A DNA stretch of 64,000 nucleotides from Welwitschia mirabilis (Eukaryota; Gnetophyta; Gnetopsida; Welwitschiales). Below the pieces are notes generated by a model that had not been told where the DNA came from, searched no databases, and worked only from the letters and a program-made list of their open reading frames with translations. Position numbers and translations under genes: made by a program. The stretch covers positions 143,574,337 to 143,638,336 of the forward strand of contig JBOZIK010000001.1 in assembly GCA_051453625.1 (NCBI GenBank), read 5' to 3'. Shown one piece after another: positions 48,101 through 59,966 of the stretch. Each line of letters opens with the position of its first letter. Position 1 is the stretch's first letter.

Positions 48101-48235
48101 TTATTTGATCCTCTATAATGTAATTTCTAAACTTGATTTACATATCCCTAGTTAATGTTTATCTTAGTTAATTTGACTCATGATTATAGTTGTTTACCAA
48201 TTTTATCAAGGTCTGGCAAGACTAAGTGGGGGCTA
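45154..48235 (+). mobile_element. X1 ORF2 remainder and 3' region
   Basis: Resumes X1 after the CACTA. 45180-45240 gives CHLNKRLFFNEIY, matching YHFNKRLFFNEIY in X2 (near 55690). 45270-45350 contains ICAIKVLSF. After about 45600 no protein is conserved; the stretch is T-rich, with N gaps at 46545-46644 and 46892-46901, and aligns with X0 and X2. Palindromic TCATCTAGATGA occurs at 47258-47269 and 48025-48036. The region ends in the purine tract AAGTGGGGGCTA (48224-48235). Confidence 0.75.
48224..48235 (+). other. Polypurine tract of X1
   Basis: AAGTGGGGGCTA immediately before the 3' LTR. X2 has the equivalent CTGGGGGGGTTA ('-' strand, 52774-52785). Confidence 0.8.
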
Positions 48236-49496
48236 TGTTGTGATGCTAAATTATATGTTTTTGATGGGTTATTTTAAGTAGTTTTTTAGAATATTTAGAT
48301 AAGTTTAAGTATAAAATGATGATTATTGAGAGTTAAGAAGAAAATCATGAAAATGCATAAGTACCAACATATTTTGACACATCTTGATTCAATTATAATA
48401 CTTCACATTTTGAAGAGGAGTTAATGATCTTCAAGGCCATGTTAACTTAAAGAAAAGCTTCAAGAAAACCATCATCCCCCTTATTATTTGGATAACACTG
48501 TTGGATGACAACATGTGAATGCCAATATGGACATTGACTAGAATAAAGATGCAAGTTGATATAAACTCCATTTAAGATGGCATCATCCCCAAAATCCTCT
48601 AGAGAATTAGCAGATGATACTTAAAATTAGTTGATACATCAAACTTCACCAAACTTGTGTAATGTGTTATGCACCTTCTATTCACCGCTAAGACTTTGGT
48701 TGCATCTATTATATTTACTATTTTTAGAGTTTATAGTTGTAAATAAATATTACCTTCACACTCACTTTAAGTTTATCTTCTTTAGCACTAAAAATTCTTG
48801 TGATAGGAGATCGAAGGGTAGAAGGTCTATTCATTATTTGCAAAAGATAGTATTCTTTGGTGTTGGACTACATCTTCTTCATTGAGGTGCTGTTGCTTTA
48901 TAATAGGATGTTAGTTAGACTTTTAATGAAAATATTATTTTAGTTTATATATTCATGTACATGTCCCTTATGGTTAATGTTGATTATGATTCCATGATAG
49001 CTTCATTTATGATATAGATCATCAATGACAGCCTTTTTTAAGGTTAAAATCATTAGTTTAGGAGCTTGCATTATATTTTATATTTCCTAGATTAATCATT
49101 ACATGTTTTTCATATTCCATTCAACATAATTGATATCATGGGTTGATTAGAGTTATTGATAGTTTTCTTGATTAATCTAGGTTTTATAAGGATGATCTTA
49201 GTAACAGAGATTTGACAGTCGGATAGATCTTGCATTTAGAATATAGTTTATTTGCATTGCCTTAGTGGTTTATTTTCTTATATTGTTTATATTCATTATT
49301 AAACCATAAAATGAAAATACAAAAAATACAAAAATTCTTTGCAAAAATTAATTCTCTATCTTAGAGCCTAGTGCCTTCGATGGATTATAATATTTGGGTT
49401 CACTCTCATCTATACTAGTGTGCGTGTTGAGAAAATATTTGTGATTAACAAAATTTAATCAAGGATGTAATGATTGCATAAATACGCATTACAAAA
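48236..49496 (+). repeat. 3' LTR of X1
   Basis: TGTTGTGATGCT to GCATTACAAAA (consensus end CAACA, with C to A). It is followed by the target duplication atgga (49497-49501). The open frame at 48631-48885 is inside the LTR and not a gene. Confidence 0.9.
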
Positions 49497-50830
49497 ATGG
49501 ACTATAAGTGTTCTTAGAAGCTTTTTAAAAGCTCTCAATTATCTCATAGCTTAATGTTTAATATAAGAAGGTTTGAAAAGTCATAAACTATTGAATTTAT
49601 ATTTTCTCTTAAGAACCTAAAATAATTATTCAAAAGAAAATCTATCATGCAAACCTTAGCCGAGTAATACATATTTTACTAAGTATAACTTGATTTAATA
49701 TATACATAATAAATTATTTACAAATACACTTTTAGTGAAAAGAAATTATAAGTAAGGAATATCATTTCTTTAATGAAATATAAGAAAACACTAGGATAGT
49801 ATAAAAGATACCATCTACTAACATATTAATCATCTAAACCCTATAAAGCATTAAATTTTCAATTCTAAAAGTGTAAAATGAACCTTCATAAAACACCATT
49901 TTATAACCAACAATATTCATTTAATTAAATATGTAAAGTAATGTAAATCTAATTATAGATCAAAATGAATCCATTAATAATGCAACCATTATAAAGAATA
50001 CTAGATTAGAGTGTAAATTCAAGGAATAAAATAATGGATGCCAAATGAAAGAGTCATTACCTCATACTTAGGGAGGAAGAAAGGAGGCTTAAAACCTCAT
50101 GATAAGGTAATGTCTCATCATAGCTCTTACAATTTTAGAAATGACAAAGTCATAATGAATGATGACTAAGGATGCTCTAATAAAGATGATTTCTAAGATC
50201 TAGTATTAATTATAGATGAAAGATGAATTAAAAATAAATAATACCTAGCTAATGAGATAGGCTAAACTTTTATAACAATTCTTATAACTAAAGTTATATG
50301 TGGAAACATCCTTATTATTTAACAAATAAATAGCAATATATCCCCTTTGGTAGGACATGTTAGGAAACAAGAGTGACAAGAATAAAGAGCACACAATTTT
50401 TCAAAACATAAATTTTATTTCTTCTCTTCTTATTTTAATAAAAAGCTTTCTTAAATAGATAAGCATGCCACTAGGATTTTTATGAATCTCTAGGAGTAGG
50501 GCCATGGTATGTATAAGTCTTAGCAATTCCATCCTTAACATGGGAATACACTCTCTTCCAAGGGAAGATTAGAGTACTTAAGAGAAAACCTTGGGAATAC
50601 AACCTATAATTAAACCTCTTGAAAGGAGTTGTCATGTGAGGAAACTACCTCATGAAAGAAGAAGTAAATTTACTACTACACATCCATAGTAGATAGTCTT
50701 ATTATATGCATTACACATCTCATAATACTAAGCCAAAATGTGTACTACACATCCTGTAGTAGTAGGTCATATTTGTACAATACATCTTGTCATACTAAGA
50801 TTAGGTGTGACTTAAATCAAAGACTTATGA
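49497..50830 (+). repeat. Repeat Z, copy 2, right half, and adjoining sequence
   Basis: 49497-49800 aligns with 10885-11190; after that the two copies part. 50660-50815 contains three to four imperfect units built around 'ctac(t)a(c)...gatgtgtagta', period near 45 bp. No coding sequence is seen. The boundary with Copia-2 near 50830 is not defined. Confidence 0.6.
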
Positions 50831-51532
50831 ATTAAATGAAACCCATGTTGTACAAGAAATAAATCATTTTGATTCAACTCATTATCAATCCAATCTTGAA
50901 TTGAAAACACTGGAACTTATCTTAGATAATGTACTTGTATAATAACTTCATGCTTTATATATTCCTTAAATTTATAAACCAACTCCCACATATTATTTAA
51001 TGCCAAAGCATAGTATCCTTCTTTCATGACTTAAACCCACTAATTATGTAGATGATGTTTTTCAAAGAAGTTTATTTATCATCAAAAGTTAAATGAAGAT
51101 CATCAACATCAATATAATGAGCTATGTCTAGTTTTACTTTTACCTTTTTCATCATTATAAACATCTTGAAGAGTAGATTGTAGCCAACTATGTCAGTGTC
51201 GTCTCTAGGTAGTATCAACATCTTTAGTTGAAAAACTAGTAAAATTATTGATAGAATAATTATTAATCATGATTAAATCACCAAATTGCTTAATTCCTAT
51301 AGGTTGCAAATAAGCCATATTAATAAAAGAAACTGGAGCAAGATTGGTAGCTATATCTTCCCTCTTAACTTTAGGATATTAATCATCTAATATGGTTATT
51401 GGGTTAGAGGAAGAATAAAGATTTGAAATATTAGGCTGAGAATCATTATTTGAATTCTCTAAAAAGATGACATCACAAGAAACAATGGTCTTATGATGAT
51501 TTGAAGGACAAAATCAATAACCCTTCTGATCA
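50830..51532 (-). pseudogene. Copia-2: integrase C-terminus and start of RT
   Basis: On the '-' strand 51450-51530 gives QKGY...HHKTIVSCDVIFLEN, the end of Copia integrase before the RT linker. About 50950-51010 gives MKEGYYALALNNMWELV, the opening of Copia RT. It continues, across X2, the integrase at 61184-62212. The YVDD region of RT is not present; the sequence runs into repeat Z. Confidence 0.75.
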
Positions 51533-51537
51533 GTTGA

Positions 51538-52773
51538 TGTTGTGGTGCATATTTGTGCAAACAATTTAAGCTCAAGAAGATCCTATCATTCACAAATAAA
51601 GTAGAGATTATGCATAACATAACATACTAATATAGATGGGAGAGGACCCAAATGTCGTAATCTATTAAAGGCACTAATCTCAAAGCTAGAGAATTACTTT
51701 TTACAAAGTAAAGGTTCAAGAATGAAAATACACAATGCAAGAAAAGTAAAGACACAATGCAAATGTAAATGTAAACTATCCTAAATGCAATATCTATCTA
51801 ACTACCAAATCTTTGTCAGCAAGATCAGCCCTGCATAACCTATATCATATTAAAAAACTATTACTAATCAAAATTAACCTAAGCTATCATGTGCGTTAGA
51901 CAAAATATAAAAACATGTAATGATTTAATCTATGAAATATAAAATGCAATGCAAGATCCTATACTAATGATTTCAATCTTAACAAAGATTGCCCTCATAA
52001 TCTATATCACAGATTCACCAGAATCAAAAGCAACATAAATCATAAGAAAGATGCACATAAATATGAATAAAACTAAAGGAAGATTTCCATTAAAAGTTAA
52101 ACCAACATCCTGTTACAAAGTAGTAGCACCTTAATAAAGGAGACACAACCTAATACTAAGGAAGACCCCTCTCTACAACTATCAGATGGACCTTCAACCC
52201 TTTAATCTCTTGTCATAAGAATTTCCAATGCAAACAAAGATGATCAAAGTTGAGGGCCTAGTTGATATTTATTAACAAAGAGAAATCCATAAACAAACAA
52301 GACTAATAGGCATAAGAAAAACCTTTACAACCATATAAGAAAGAATATATCACATTGCAGAAGTCTGGTACATTTGCTAAAATTAGATGATCATCCCGAT
52401 TATTGTCTAAATGATGGTAGGGACGATGCCACATCAATAGAGTTCTATATTTATCCTTCATATTAGTTTAGTCAGCATCCTAGTCATCATGTAAGTGATG
52501 TTGTCCTATTATGTTTTCTAGATGATGAAGGGAACGACAAACTGCTTGAAGCTTTTTATTAAGTTAAATTAGCCTTGAAGCTCATTAATTCCTTTTAAAA
52601 ATGTAAAGTATCAAAATTTTTTCAAAATGACTCCAAAAGTACTAGTATTTATGAATTTCCATGATTTTCTCCTTGACTCTTAATAATCATCATTTTGTGC
52701 TTAAACCTATCTAAATGTACTATAAAACTACTCAAAATTTCCCATCAAAAATACATAATTTGGTATTGCAACA
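51538..52773 (-). repeat. 3' LTR of X2
   Basis: '+' strand TGTTGTGGTGCA to GGTATTGCAACA, with complete TGTTG...CAACA termini. Confidence 0.9.
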
Positions 52774-54900
52774 TAACCCCCCCAGTTAGCCTTGTCAGTT
52801 CCTAACAAAGTTGGTGAATGACTATAATTGCAAGCCAAATTGACTAAGATAAAATACTATTTAGGGATATGTAACTCAAGTTCATAAATCTTAGTATGTA
52901 GGAATAAATATCAAAATTAAATAAAGTAAAACTTAGAAGATGAAATGGCCATGCTGTCATCTAGAGTATCATCTAGATTATTATGAGTATGATAGGTACT
53001 TAAAAATCAATTTATAAAATTAAATGCCTGCAATCATGCTCATCAAATAATAAGATAAAAATACTTACACATGTATTATCCTCTCACTTAAAACATTTAG
53101 CACATTAAAAAAATAGAAATTAGATGTCATAACAAAAATAATCATCATAAGGTATAATGTTAATGACTTTGATAAATGATGGGCATGTTTTATTAGAAAA
53201 AATAAGAACTCAAAAATGATATTCATAGATCAAACATTGATTTTATAAGCACAATCTAAAAGAGAACATTTATAAGCACAATCTATAAGAAAACATAAAA
53301 AATAATCAATCATAAAATTATTCCCTTCATCCATGGTCTCATGAGCTGCTTGGATTATNNNNNNNNNNNNNNNNNNNNNNNNNNNNNNNNNNNNNNNNNN
53401 NNNNNNNNNNNNNNNNNNNNNNNNNNNNNNNNNNNNNNNNNNNNNNNNNNNNNNNNNNNNNNNNNNNNNNNNNNNNNNNNNNNNNNNNNNNNNNNNNNNN
53501 NNNNNNNNNNNNNNNNNNNNNNNNNNNNNNNNNNNNNNNNNNNNNNNNNNNNNNNNNNNNNNNNNNNNNNNNNNNNNNNNNNNNNNNNNNNNNNNNNNNN
53601 NNNNNNNNNNNNNNNNNNNNNNNNNNNNNNNNNNNNNNNNNNNNNNNNNNNNNNNNNNNNNNNNNNNNNNNNNNNNNNNNNNNNNNNNNNNNNNNNNNNN
53701 NNNNNNNNNNNNNNNNNNNNNNNNNNNNNNNNNNNNNNNNNNNNNNNNNNNNNNNNNNNNNNNNNNNNNNNNNNNNNNNNNNNNNNNNNNNNNNNNNNNN
53801 NNNNNNNNNNNNNNNNNNNNNNNNNNNNNNNNNNNNNNNNNNNNNNNNNNNNNNNNNNNNNNNNNNNNNNNNNNNNNNNNNNNNNNNNNNNNNNNNNNNN
53901 NNNNNNNNNNNNNNNNNNNNNNNNNNNNNNNNNNNNNNNNNNNNNNNNNNNNNNNNNNNNNNNNNNNNNNNNNNNNNNNNNNNNNNNNNNNNNNNNNNNN
54001 NNNNNNNNNNNNNNNNNNNNNNNNNNNNNNNNNNNNNNNNNNNNNNNNNNNNNNNNNNNNNNNNNNNNNNNNNNNNNNNNNNGCAAAAATAAAATTACCT
54101 TCTAGAAAGAAAAATTACAAATGAAAACAAAAAATAACTAAAAACTATTAAATGATTAAGTCCTAAGCATTTCAATGAAAAAGTATGGAAATAACTTTGA
54201 AATACCTAAAAAAAATAATAAAAATTAAATGGAAATGGACAATTGAGGAACATAAAGACTATTATGTACCTACCCTAAATTCAAACCTAGCAAAACCCTC
54301 ATGAAAAAAATTCATAAAATCACTTGATGAAGGATGAATGAGATAACACAAAAAATCCATAAAGTACCACTTGAATAGGTAGTGATTATGAGAATGCTAA
54401 GTAACTAATGTACCTAAATAATTAATGCTAAGATCAAAAACCACTAGAGATGAATTCACCTACTAACAACACAAAACACACCCGAATCCTCAAAAGTGAA
54501 ATGACTATGTGGGAATAATATAAGCACAATGAGTCTAGGAAACAAGAAATGCCTCTGATGACACTAGGAATACCATTGATCCCATAGCCTCAAAGTATTT
54601 TATTTTAATCTATAATGATGGGAGTGAAACCATAGTTAAAGTAGGGACTGACAAATCATGACCAATTGACCCCTCAGTGGAGATCCCATAGCTTCTAATA
54701 GTGTTAAATATCCCTTTTGGGAAAACTTATCCTAGTGTGGTAGGACATCATGGTGAGCATATATTAAAGCACATAAATAATACATAATGACCATTATTCT
54801 ATCTCTCTTTCTCTCTCTTTCTCCTTTTTTTTTCTTTTTTGAATACATACTTCTTTAAAATAAATCCCATACCATACACTCACAAAGACAAAGATAAAGA
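52774..54900 (-). other. X2 3' region, no conserved protein
   Basis: Counterpart of 45600-48235 in X1 and of X0. It contains a 724-N gap (53359-54082); the open frames across that gap are artefacts. TCATCTAGA-type motifs lie at about 52960-52985. Confidence 0.7.
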
Positions 54901-54929
54901 AATAAGGTGAAAGATAAAAAAGAACACCC

Positions 54930-57290
54930 TCAATAACTAAAGACTCATACCATTAAAAGAAAACACAAAAACCAAAGAGTCTTTCTTCAAATGAAGTTCA
55001 TAGACATTTGAATGTCTTAATATTAGATGAATTCAATCTTACCACTTTAATGCCCAAGTAAAAATTACTAGTTATGGTAACTTCATAAAGTAAAACATAA
55101 GTTAAGTTTAAAAGATGTTCAAGTCATAACATGATGTCCATCAAAAGAATAAGCTAAGAAAGAATTTAGATAACAGTTAGATGAATTTTTAAAATAATTG
55201 CTTTTATCACGTTCAAGATCTTTTGATAATTTATGAATTTGTAACCTTTTTTCATTGTTTTGAATTACCTTAGTATGTAAATTCAGAATCTCAACTGAGC
55301 CAATAGAAATGTTCTTTAAAAGATAAAGACTAACCATCTAGAGATAAATTTATTTCTTAAAATAAAAACCAAAGACAAAAGCATAAAAATAGAAGAGCAA
55401 ATTAAAAATATCAAAGAAAATTAAAAACAAATTTTATTCAAATCCTAAAATCTATTTAATACTTTTATTGAAGAGAAAGAAAAATAAAGATTTATTCTTA
55501 AGGCTATGGTCCTAGGATTGCACTCTTTCAAAAAAAAAAAAAAAAGATCAAATTAAATATTTACTAATTGATAAAATACAAAAGGTATACAATCATTTTT
55601 CAATAAAATAAATTGGAGGTAAGAACAATAGAAGGATAAAACTTTGATAGCATAACTTTTAAATTTAAAATAAAACATTAAGAAGTGATAAATCTCATTG
55701 AAGAATAATCTCTTATTGAAATGATATAAATCATGAATATCATCATATAATGCATTCAAGAAAGTATTCAAAGAAAGCACCCAAGAATATTGTGAGGGAT
55801 CTTCAAAATGTATAGCAACATTAAGAATCTTTTATCATTCAATTCAAGATATGGATTTTCAACAAGAAATAAGACTCTTTCTGATTAGCATGTTCATATC
55901 ACATCTTATCTCCATAAAATTTATTAGTAATATAAGAGATAGAAAATTCATATAACCCATGGAAAAACATTCTCTTATCAAACTCATGATATAAATAATT
56001 TGAAACATAGATTGTATTCAAATCTTGATATTAAACATGAAAGAAATTAATGGTATTATTTGGGATCTANNNNNNNNNNNNNNNNNNNNNNNNNNNNNNN
56101 NNNNNNNNNNNNNNNNNNNNNNNNNNNNNNNNNNNNNNNNNNNNNNNNNNNNNNNNNNNNNNNNNNNNNCCAAAGATTTGTACCCTTGAGAGAAAATTAA
56201 AAAAACTAAAGTATCTTTCTTCAAATGAAAGTCATAAACATTTGAATGTCTTAAGATTGGATGAATCCAATCTTATCACTTTAATGCTCTAGTAAAAATT
56301 ACTAATCATCATAACTTCATAAAGTAAAACATAAGTTAAGTTTAAAAGATGTTCAAGTGATAGCATGAGGTCCACCAAAAATATAAGCTAACAAAGAATT
56401 TAGAAAATGGTAGAATCACTATTCAAAACAATTGCTTCTATCATGTTCATAAGGTTTGATGATTTATGTATTATTAATCATTGTCCATTTTTTTGAGTTT
56501 TCCTGGTGTTCAAATCACAAATATCAACTAAGCCATTAAAAGTATACTTTCTCTAAAAGATAAGGATCTAACCATCTAGAGATTAGTTTATTTCATACAA
56601 TAAAAACTAAAGACCAAAGCATAAAAACATAAGAGAAAAAAGGAAATACCAAAATAAATTAAAAATAAATTTTATGAAAATCCTAAAATCTATTCAAAAC
56701 TTTTATTGAAAAAAGAAATAGAAAGATTTATTCCTAAGGCTATGATCCTAGGATATTACACTCTCTCAAAAAAATAAGGATCAAACTAAATATTCATGAA
56801 TTGATAAAACATAAAAGGTATATAATCATTTTTAGTAAAATCAATTGGAGGAAAAAATAATAAAAGGATAAGACTTTGATAGCACAAATTTTATATTTTA
56901 AAGAAGAGATAAAGAAGTCATAATTCTCATTAAAGAATGATATCTTATCGAAATAACATAAACCATGAATATCATCATATAATACATGCAAAAAAGTACT
57001 TAAAGAAAGCATCTAATAAGATTTTGAGACTCTTTAGAATGTTTAGTAAGATTAAGAAGCTTTCTATTATTTAATTTAAGATATGGATTTTCATGAATGA
57101 AATAAGGTCTTTTCTAATTAGCATGATCAAATGGAATTTTGTCTTCACAAGATTTAGTAGTAATAAGAAATAAGAAATGCATATAACTCATGTAAAAACA
57201 ATCTCTTGTTAAAATCATGATGTAAATAAGTTGAAACATATATTTCATTCAAATCTTGATATTAAACATGGGAGACATTAATGGTATTAT
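54930..57290 (-). repeat. ~1.2-kb tandem duplication within the X2 ORF2 region
   Basis: 54950-56069 and 56170-57300 are copies of one another. 55553-55780 and 56794-57012 encode homologous peptides (NKRLFFNEIY / DKISFFNENY, both with AIKVLSFY). X1 has one copy (45160-45600). The units are clearly diverged, which argues against a simple assembly duplication, though the 100-N gap at 56070-56169 lies exactly between them. Confidence 0.7.
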
Positions 57291-58010
57291 TTGGGATCTA
57301 AGGCTTTGAAAGAAACTTCTTAGGATGAGTGAGTAAGATAGGTTTCTCCTTGACATTTAATTCTAAGCATGGATTTGGATCAAGAAGATAAGATTTTTAC
57401 TAATTTAGAGTTTCAACATATCCCAATTCTTATTTTTAAAAGGAATAGACATTAAAAATAGAAGGTATAATTGACTTTGTACAATAAGAAAAGCTATTAC
57501 TTTTTATAGCACATAAAGTTTTAAAAGAAAAAGAGTAAGAGATTTTTGGAGTAGATTTCTAAAAGTGATGTGTTTCATTAAATTCAAAAAGAGGGATATG
57601 ATTTGGAAAATTACTTGAATGTTTAAATTAGAGAGAGGAGAAATATTATCATTGTCAGGATCACAAGATAATGTGGAAGTAGAAGTAGAAGGAGGAATGT
57701 CATTTAAGGTTTTGCGTAAAAGTACGAGTAAAAGTGACGAAGAAATATGAGTAAAATTTTTAAGTTGGTTTATTTCATTAGAGAGTGTAAGTTTATTCTT
57801 TATTAAGTTTGTTGGATTTTCAATTGGTTCTTCTTTAATGAAATCACCATTGTCTTATTGAGTATTATTTTTATTTTCTAAGTTGGTGGAAAAGTTCTCA
57901 TTATGTGATGAAAGATTTTTTGATATTTTTTGAATTGGCTCTTCTTTTTACCTATTGAATAATTTTATTAATTTTAAACTATAATCTCATTTTTAGTTAT
58001 TGAGTTACTA
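56200..58010 (-). pseudogene. X2 ORF2 region
   Basis: Read right to left: FIKEEPIENPTNLIKNKLTL then NEINQLKNFTH, a Ser/Thr-rich STSTSTLSCDPDNDN, NFPNHIPLFEFNETHH, EIYVSTYLHHDFNKRLFL and LYDDIHGLCYFDK, ending in the AIKVLSFY block. Reading frame changes and stops are frequent. Conservation of these peptides with X1 shows former coding. No domain is recognised. Env-like by position only. Confidence 0.6.
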
Positions 58011-58135
58011 TTACTAACTATCGTCTCGGACTGTCATCCAGATGATATGGATGGACAAATTCCTTCATAATGTAAATTCTCCATCGATTTCATTTCATTA
58101 TTGAAATTCTCCTTTAATCTCATATGTTGAGCTTC

Positions 58136-59260
58136 TTATAAAGGTTGAACTCTTTCATCCTCATCACAAAGCAAGTGAAAAACAGGGATATGATTTAAGA
58201 TTTTAATATCATCATCATCTTCTTCCTCACCATTCTCATTGTTTTGTTGCATCTTATTATTTTTTGATTCATTAAATTCATTAGAAGGAGAAATGTAATT
58301 ATTATGTTTATCATGGTTTAAAGAATTTTCAGATTTTTCATGAGTTAATTCTTTTGGTTCATTATAATTTTCTAAATGAATGGGATTATAGCCTAGCTCA
58401 TCATTTGAGAAATAATCATCTTCATCCTTATTATTAAATATTGGAGTTGAATCATTACTATTTTTATTTTTTTGTTCATCTCCTAATAAGTTTGATATTG
58501 TAGGTTGATCCACACTTTCATTTTCTATGTTGAAGCAAGAATTATTGTTACTTGTTATTTTGAAGTTTTTTTTATGTTTCTCAAAATAGTTTTATTGTGT
58601 AAAAGAAACTCAAGATTATTGAATTTGTAATAAATTTTGTTGAAATATTTCAATCATATTTTCTAAGTCCTTATTGGTGTTCTCTTATCTTATTATCATT
58701 TTCTTAAGCATTTATATTACTGAGTTATTTCTTTCTACATAGTAACTTGTGGTAGATGAATCTTGTTTTTCATAATAACTCATGAGAGATTGTTGGGATT
58801 TAGTAAAATGATTGTAGAATGTTTTATTAGATGAGGTGGAATCCCTAAAATGTTGTAGATTATCATTGTCATTTTCATTTGAAGTTTGAAAAGGAGGGTA
58901 AAAATAATAATTTTGAAAAGAGGAAGGATTCCTAGTCTCAACATCAAGTTTCCCAAACTTGTTCTTCAAATATTTCTCTAAGTGTTTTATTTTCATTATT
59001 CTTAGAATCTCTATGTTTTCTCCTTTTTTTATGAACTCTCATTTTAGCTAATATTTCTTATAGCAATCTTTCATCATTATTTTTAGTAGTGGATGAAAAG
59101 GATGAACAAGAAGAATTCATGGTTTTAAGTTCTAGATAATCATTAGAAGATAAGTTATAAGATTTTTATCTTTCATGTCTTTGTCTAGAAATTACCTCTC
59201 TAATAGTAATGTTCACATTTAAACTAGAGGGTTCTATCATGTTTGTACTAAGCAATGCTA
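58136..59260 (-). pseudogene. X2 ORF1, Asn-rich acidic protein
   Basis: The best-preserved C-terminal half of ORF1. 58136-58513 is open for 125 codons: MDQPTISNLLGDEQKNKNSN, then NNKDEDDYFSNDELGYNP, NNYISPSNEFNESKNNKMQQ, an EEEDDDD run, and a conserved end FHLLCDEDERVQPL. 58712-58996 covers the Asn-rich middle. The N-terminus (59150-59260) begins NMIEPSSLNVNITIREV. The protein is acidic at the C-terminus and basic near residue 80 (KKRRKHRDSKNNENK). It resembles neither a Ty3/Gypsy capsid nor a zinc-knuckle protein that I know. Confidence 0.7.
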
Positions 59261-59945
59261 TTTATTAAACAAAATAAAATAAAATTATTGTTCTATTATT
59301 TTATTTTCACTACTCCTATTTGAAACATTTGGTTTGAAAATCATAAAAGTAGAAAAAACTTTCTTTAAATATTAAAAATTACATACCCAGGGTATTCATA
59401 CCCTTTTTTTTGTTGAGTAAGCATTTTTCTAATATTTTCTAAGTAAGTTTTATTCCTTTGGAATTTTTTGCTTTTTACAAAATCTTATTATGTCCTTGCA
59501 TGATTAGTAAAATATTTGTCTATTCGTTATCTTGGTCATTATTTTAAGGATACCCTAAATGATAAGAAAATAAAAAACCGAAAACAGGGAAAATAGAAAA
59601 TAGAATTGCTAAAAACTAGAATAGAAACACATTATTAGTCATCTTATGGTACCGTCTTGATGATATAGAAAATGATATTACATGACAGAAAACTGAAAAA
59701 AAATTGTGAAAGAAAAAAAGAACAAAAAATCCTAACCATAGACTATCATTCGACAATGTCATCAGGACGACAGACAGGATGATAGACTCAAAAAATGCAG
59801 ATCAAAAAATAAAAATGTAAAAAAAATGTGAAAAGAAAAAGTTTAATGTTTACAATAAGAATATGATTTTACCATAAACAAATATCTAAATTGAAATCCA
59901 AAGCATTTATCTAGGTAATGATAATCCTCAAACTCCTTGTAACCT

Positions 59946-59963
59946 TCCCCGGTAATAGTGCCA
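59946..59963 (-). other. Primer-binding site of X2, tRNA-Asp type
   Basis: '-' strand TGGCACTATTACCGGGGA, the best-preserved copy of this site in the window. The equivalent X3 site is 40020-40037. Confidence 0.85.
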
Positions 59964-59966
59964 AGA

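Larger units (their letters stand above)
16638..49496 (+). mobile_element. X1: family-X LTR retrotransposon, complete but twice interrupted
   Basis: The element runs from the 5' LTR (16638-17857) to the 3' LTR (48236-49496), flanked by atgaa/atgga in repeat Z. Removing the Copia composite (19598-29641) and the CACTA element (30851-45153) leaves about 8.5 kb. That matches X2 (9.6 kb) once X2's 1.2-kb internal duplication is subtracted. The order is LTR, tRNA-Asp-like primer site, Asn-rich ORF1 region, downstream ORF2 region, long T-rich 3' region, polypurine tract, LTR. No protease, RT, RNase H or integrase lies in its own sequence. Primer-site type and LTR layout place it beside Athila/Tat Ty3/Gypsy elements; that placement is inference. 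Confidence 0.85.

Noticed and set aside
48631-48885. 84-codon hydrophobic open frame
   Set aside because: Inside the 3' LTR of X1; the other LTRs do not keep it open.
53341-54105. Open frames of 243-254 codons on both strands
   Set aside because: They are N from the gap 53359-54082.
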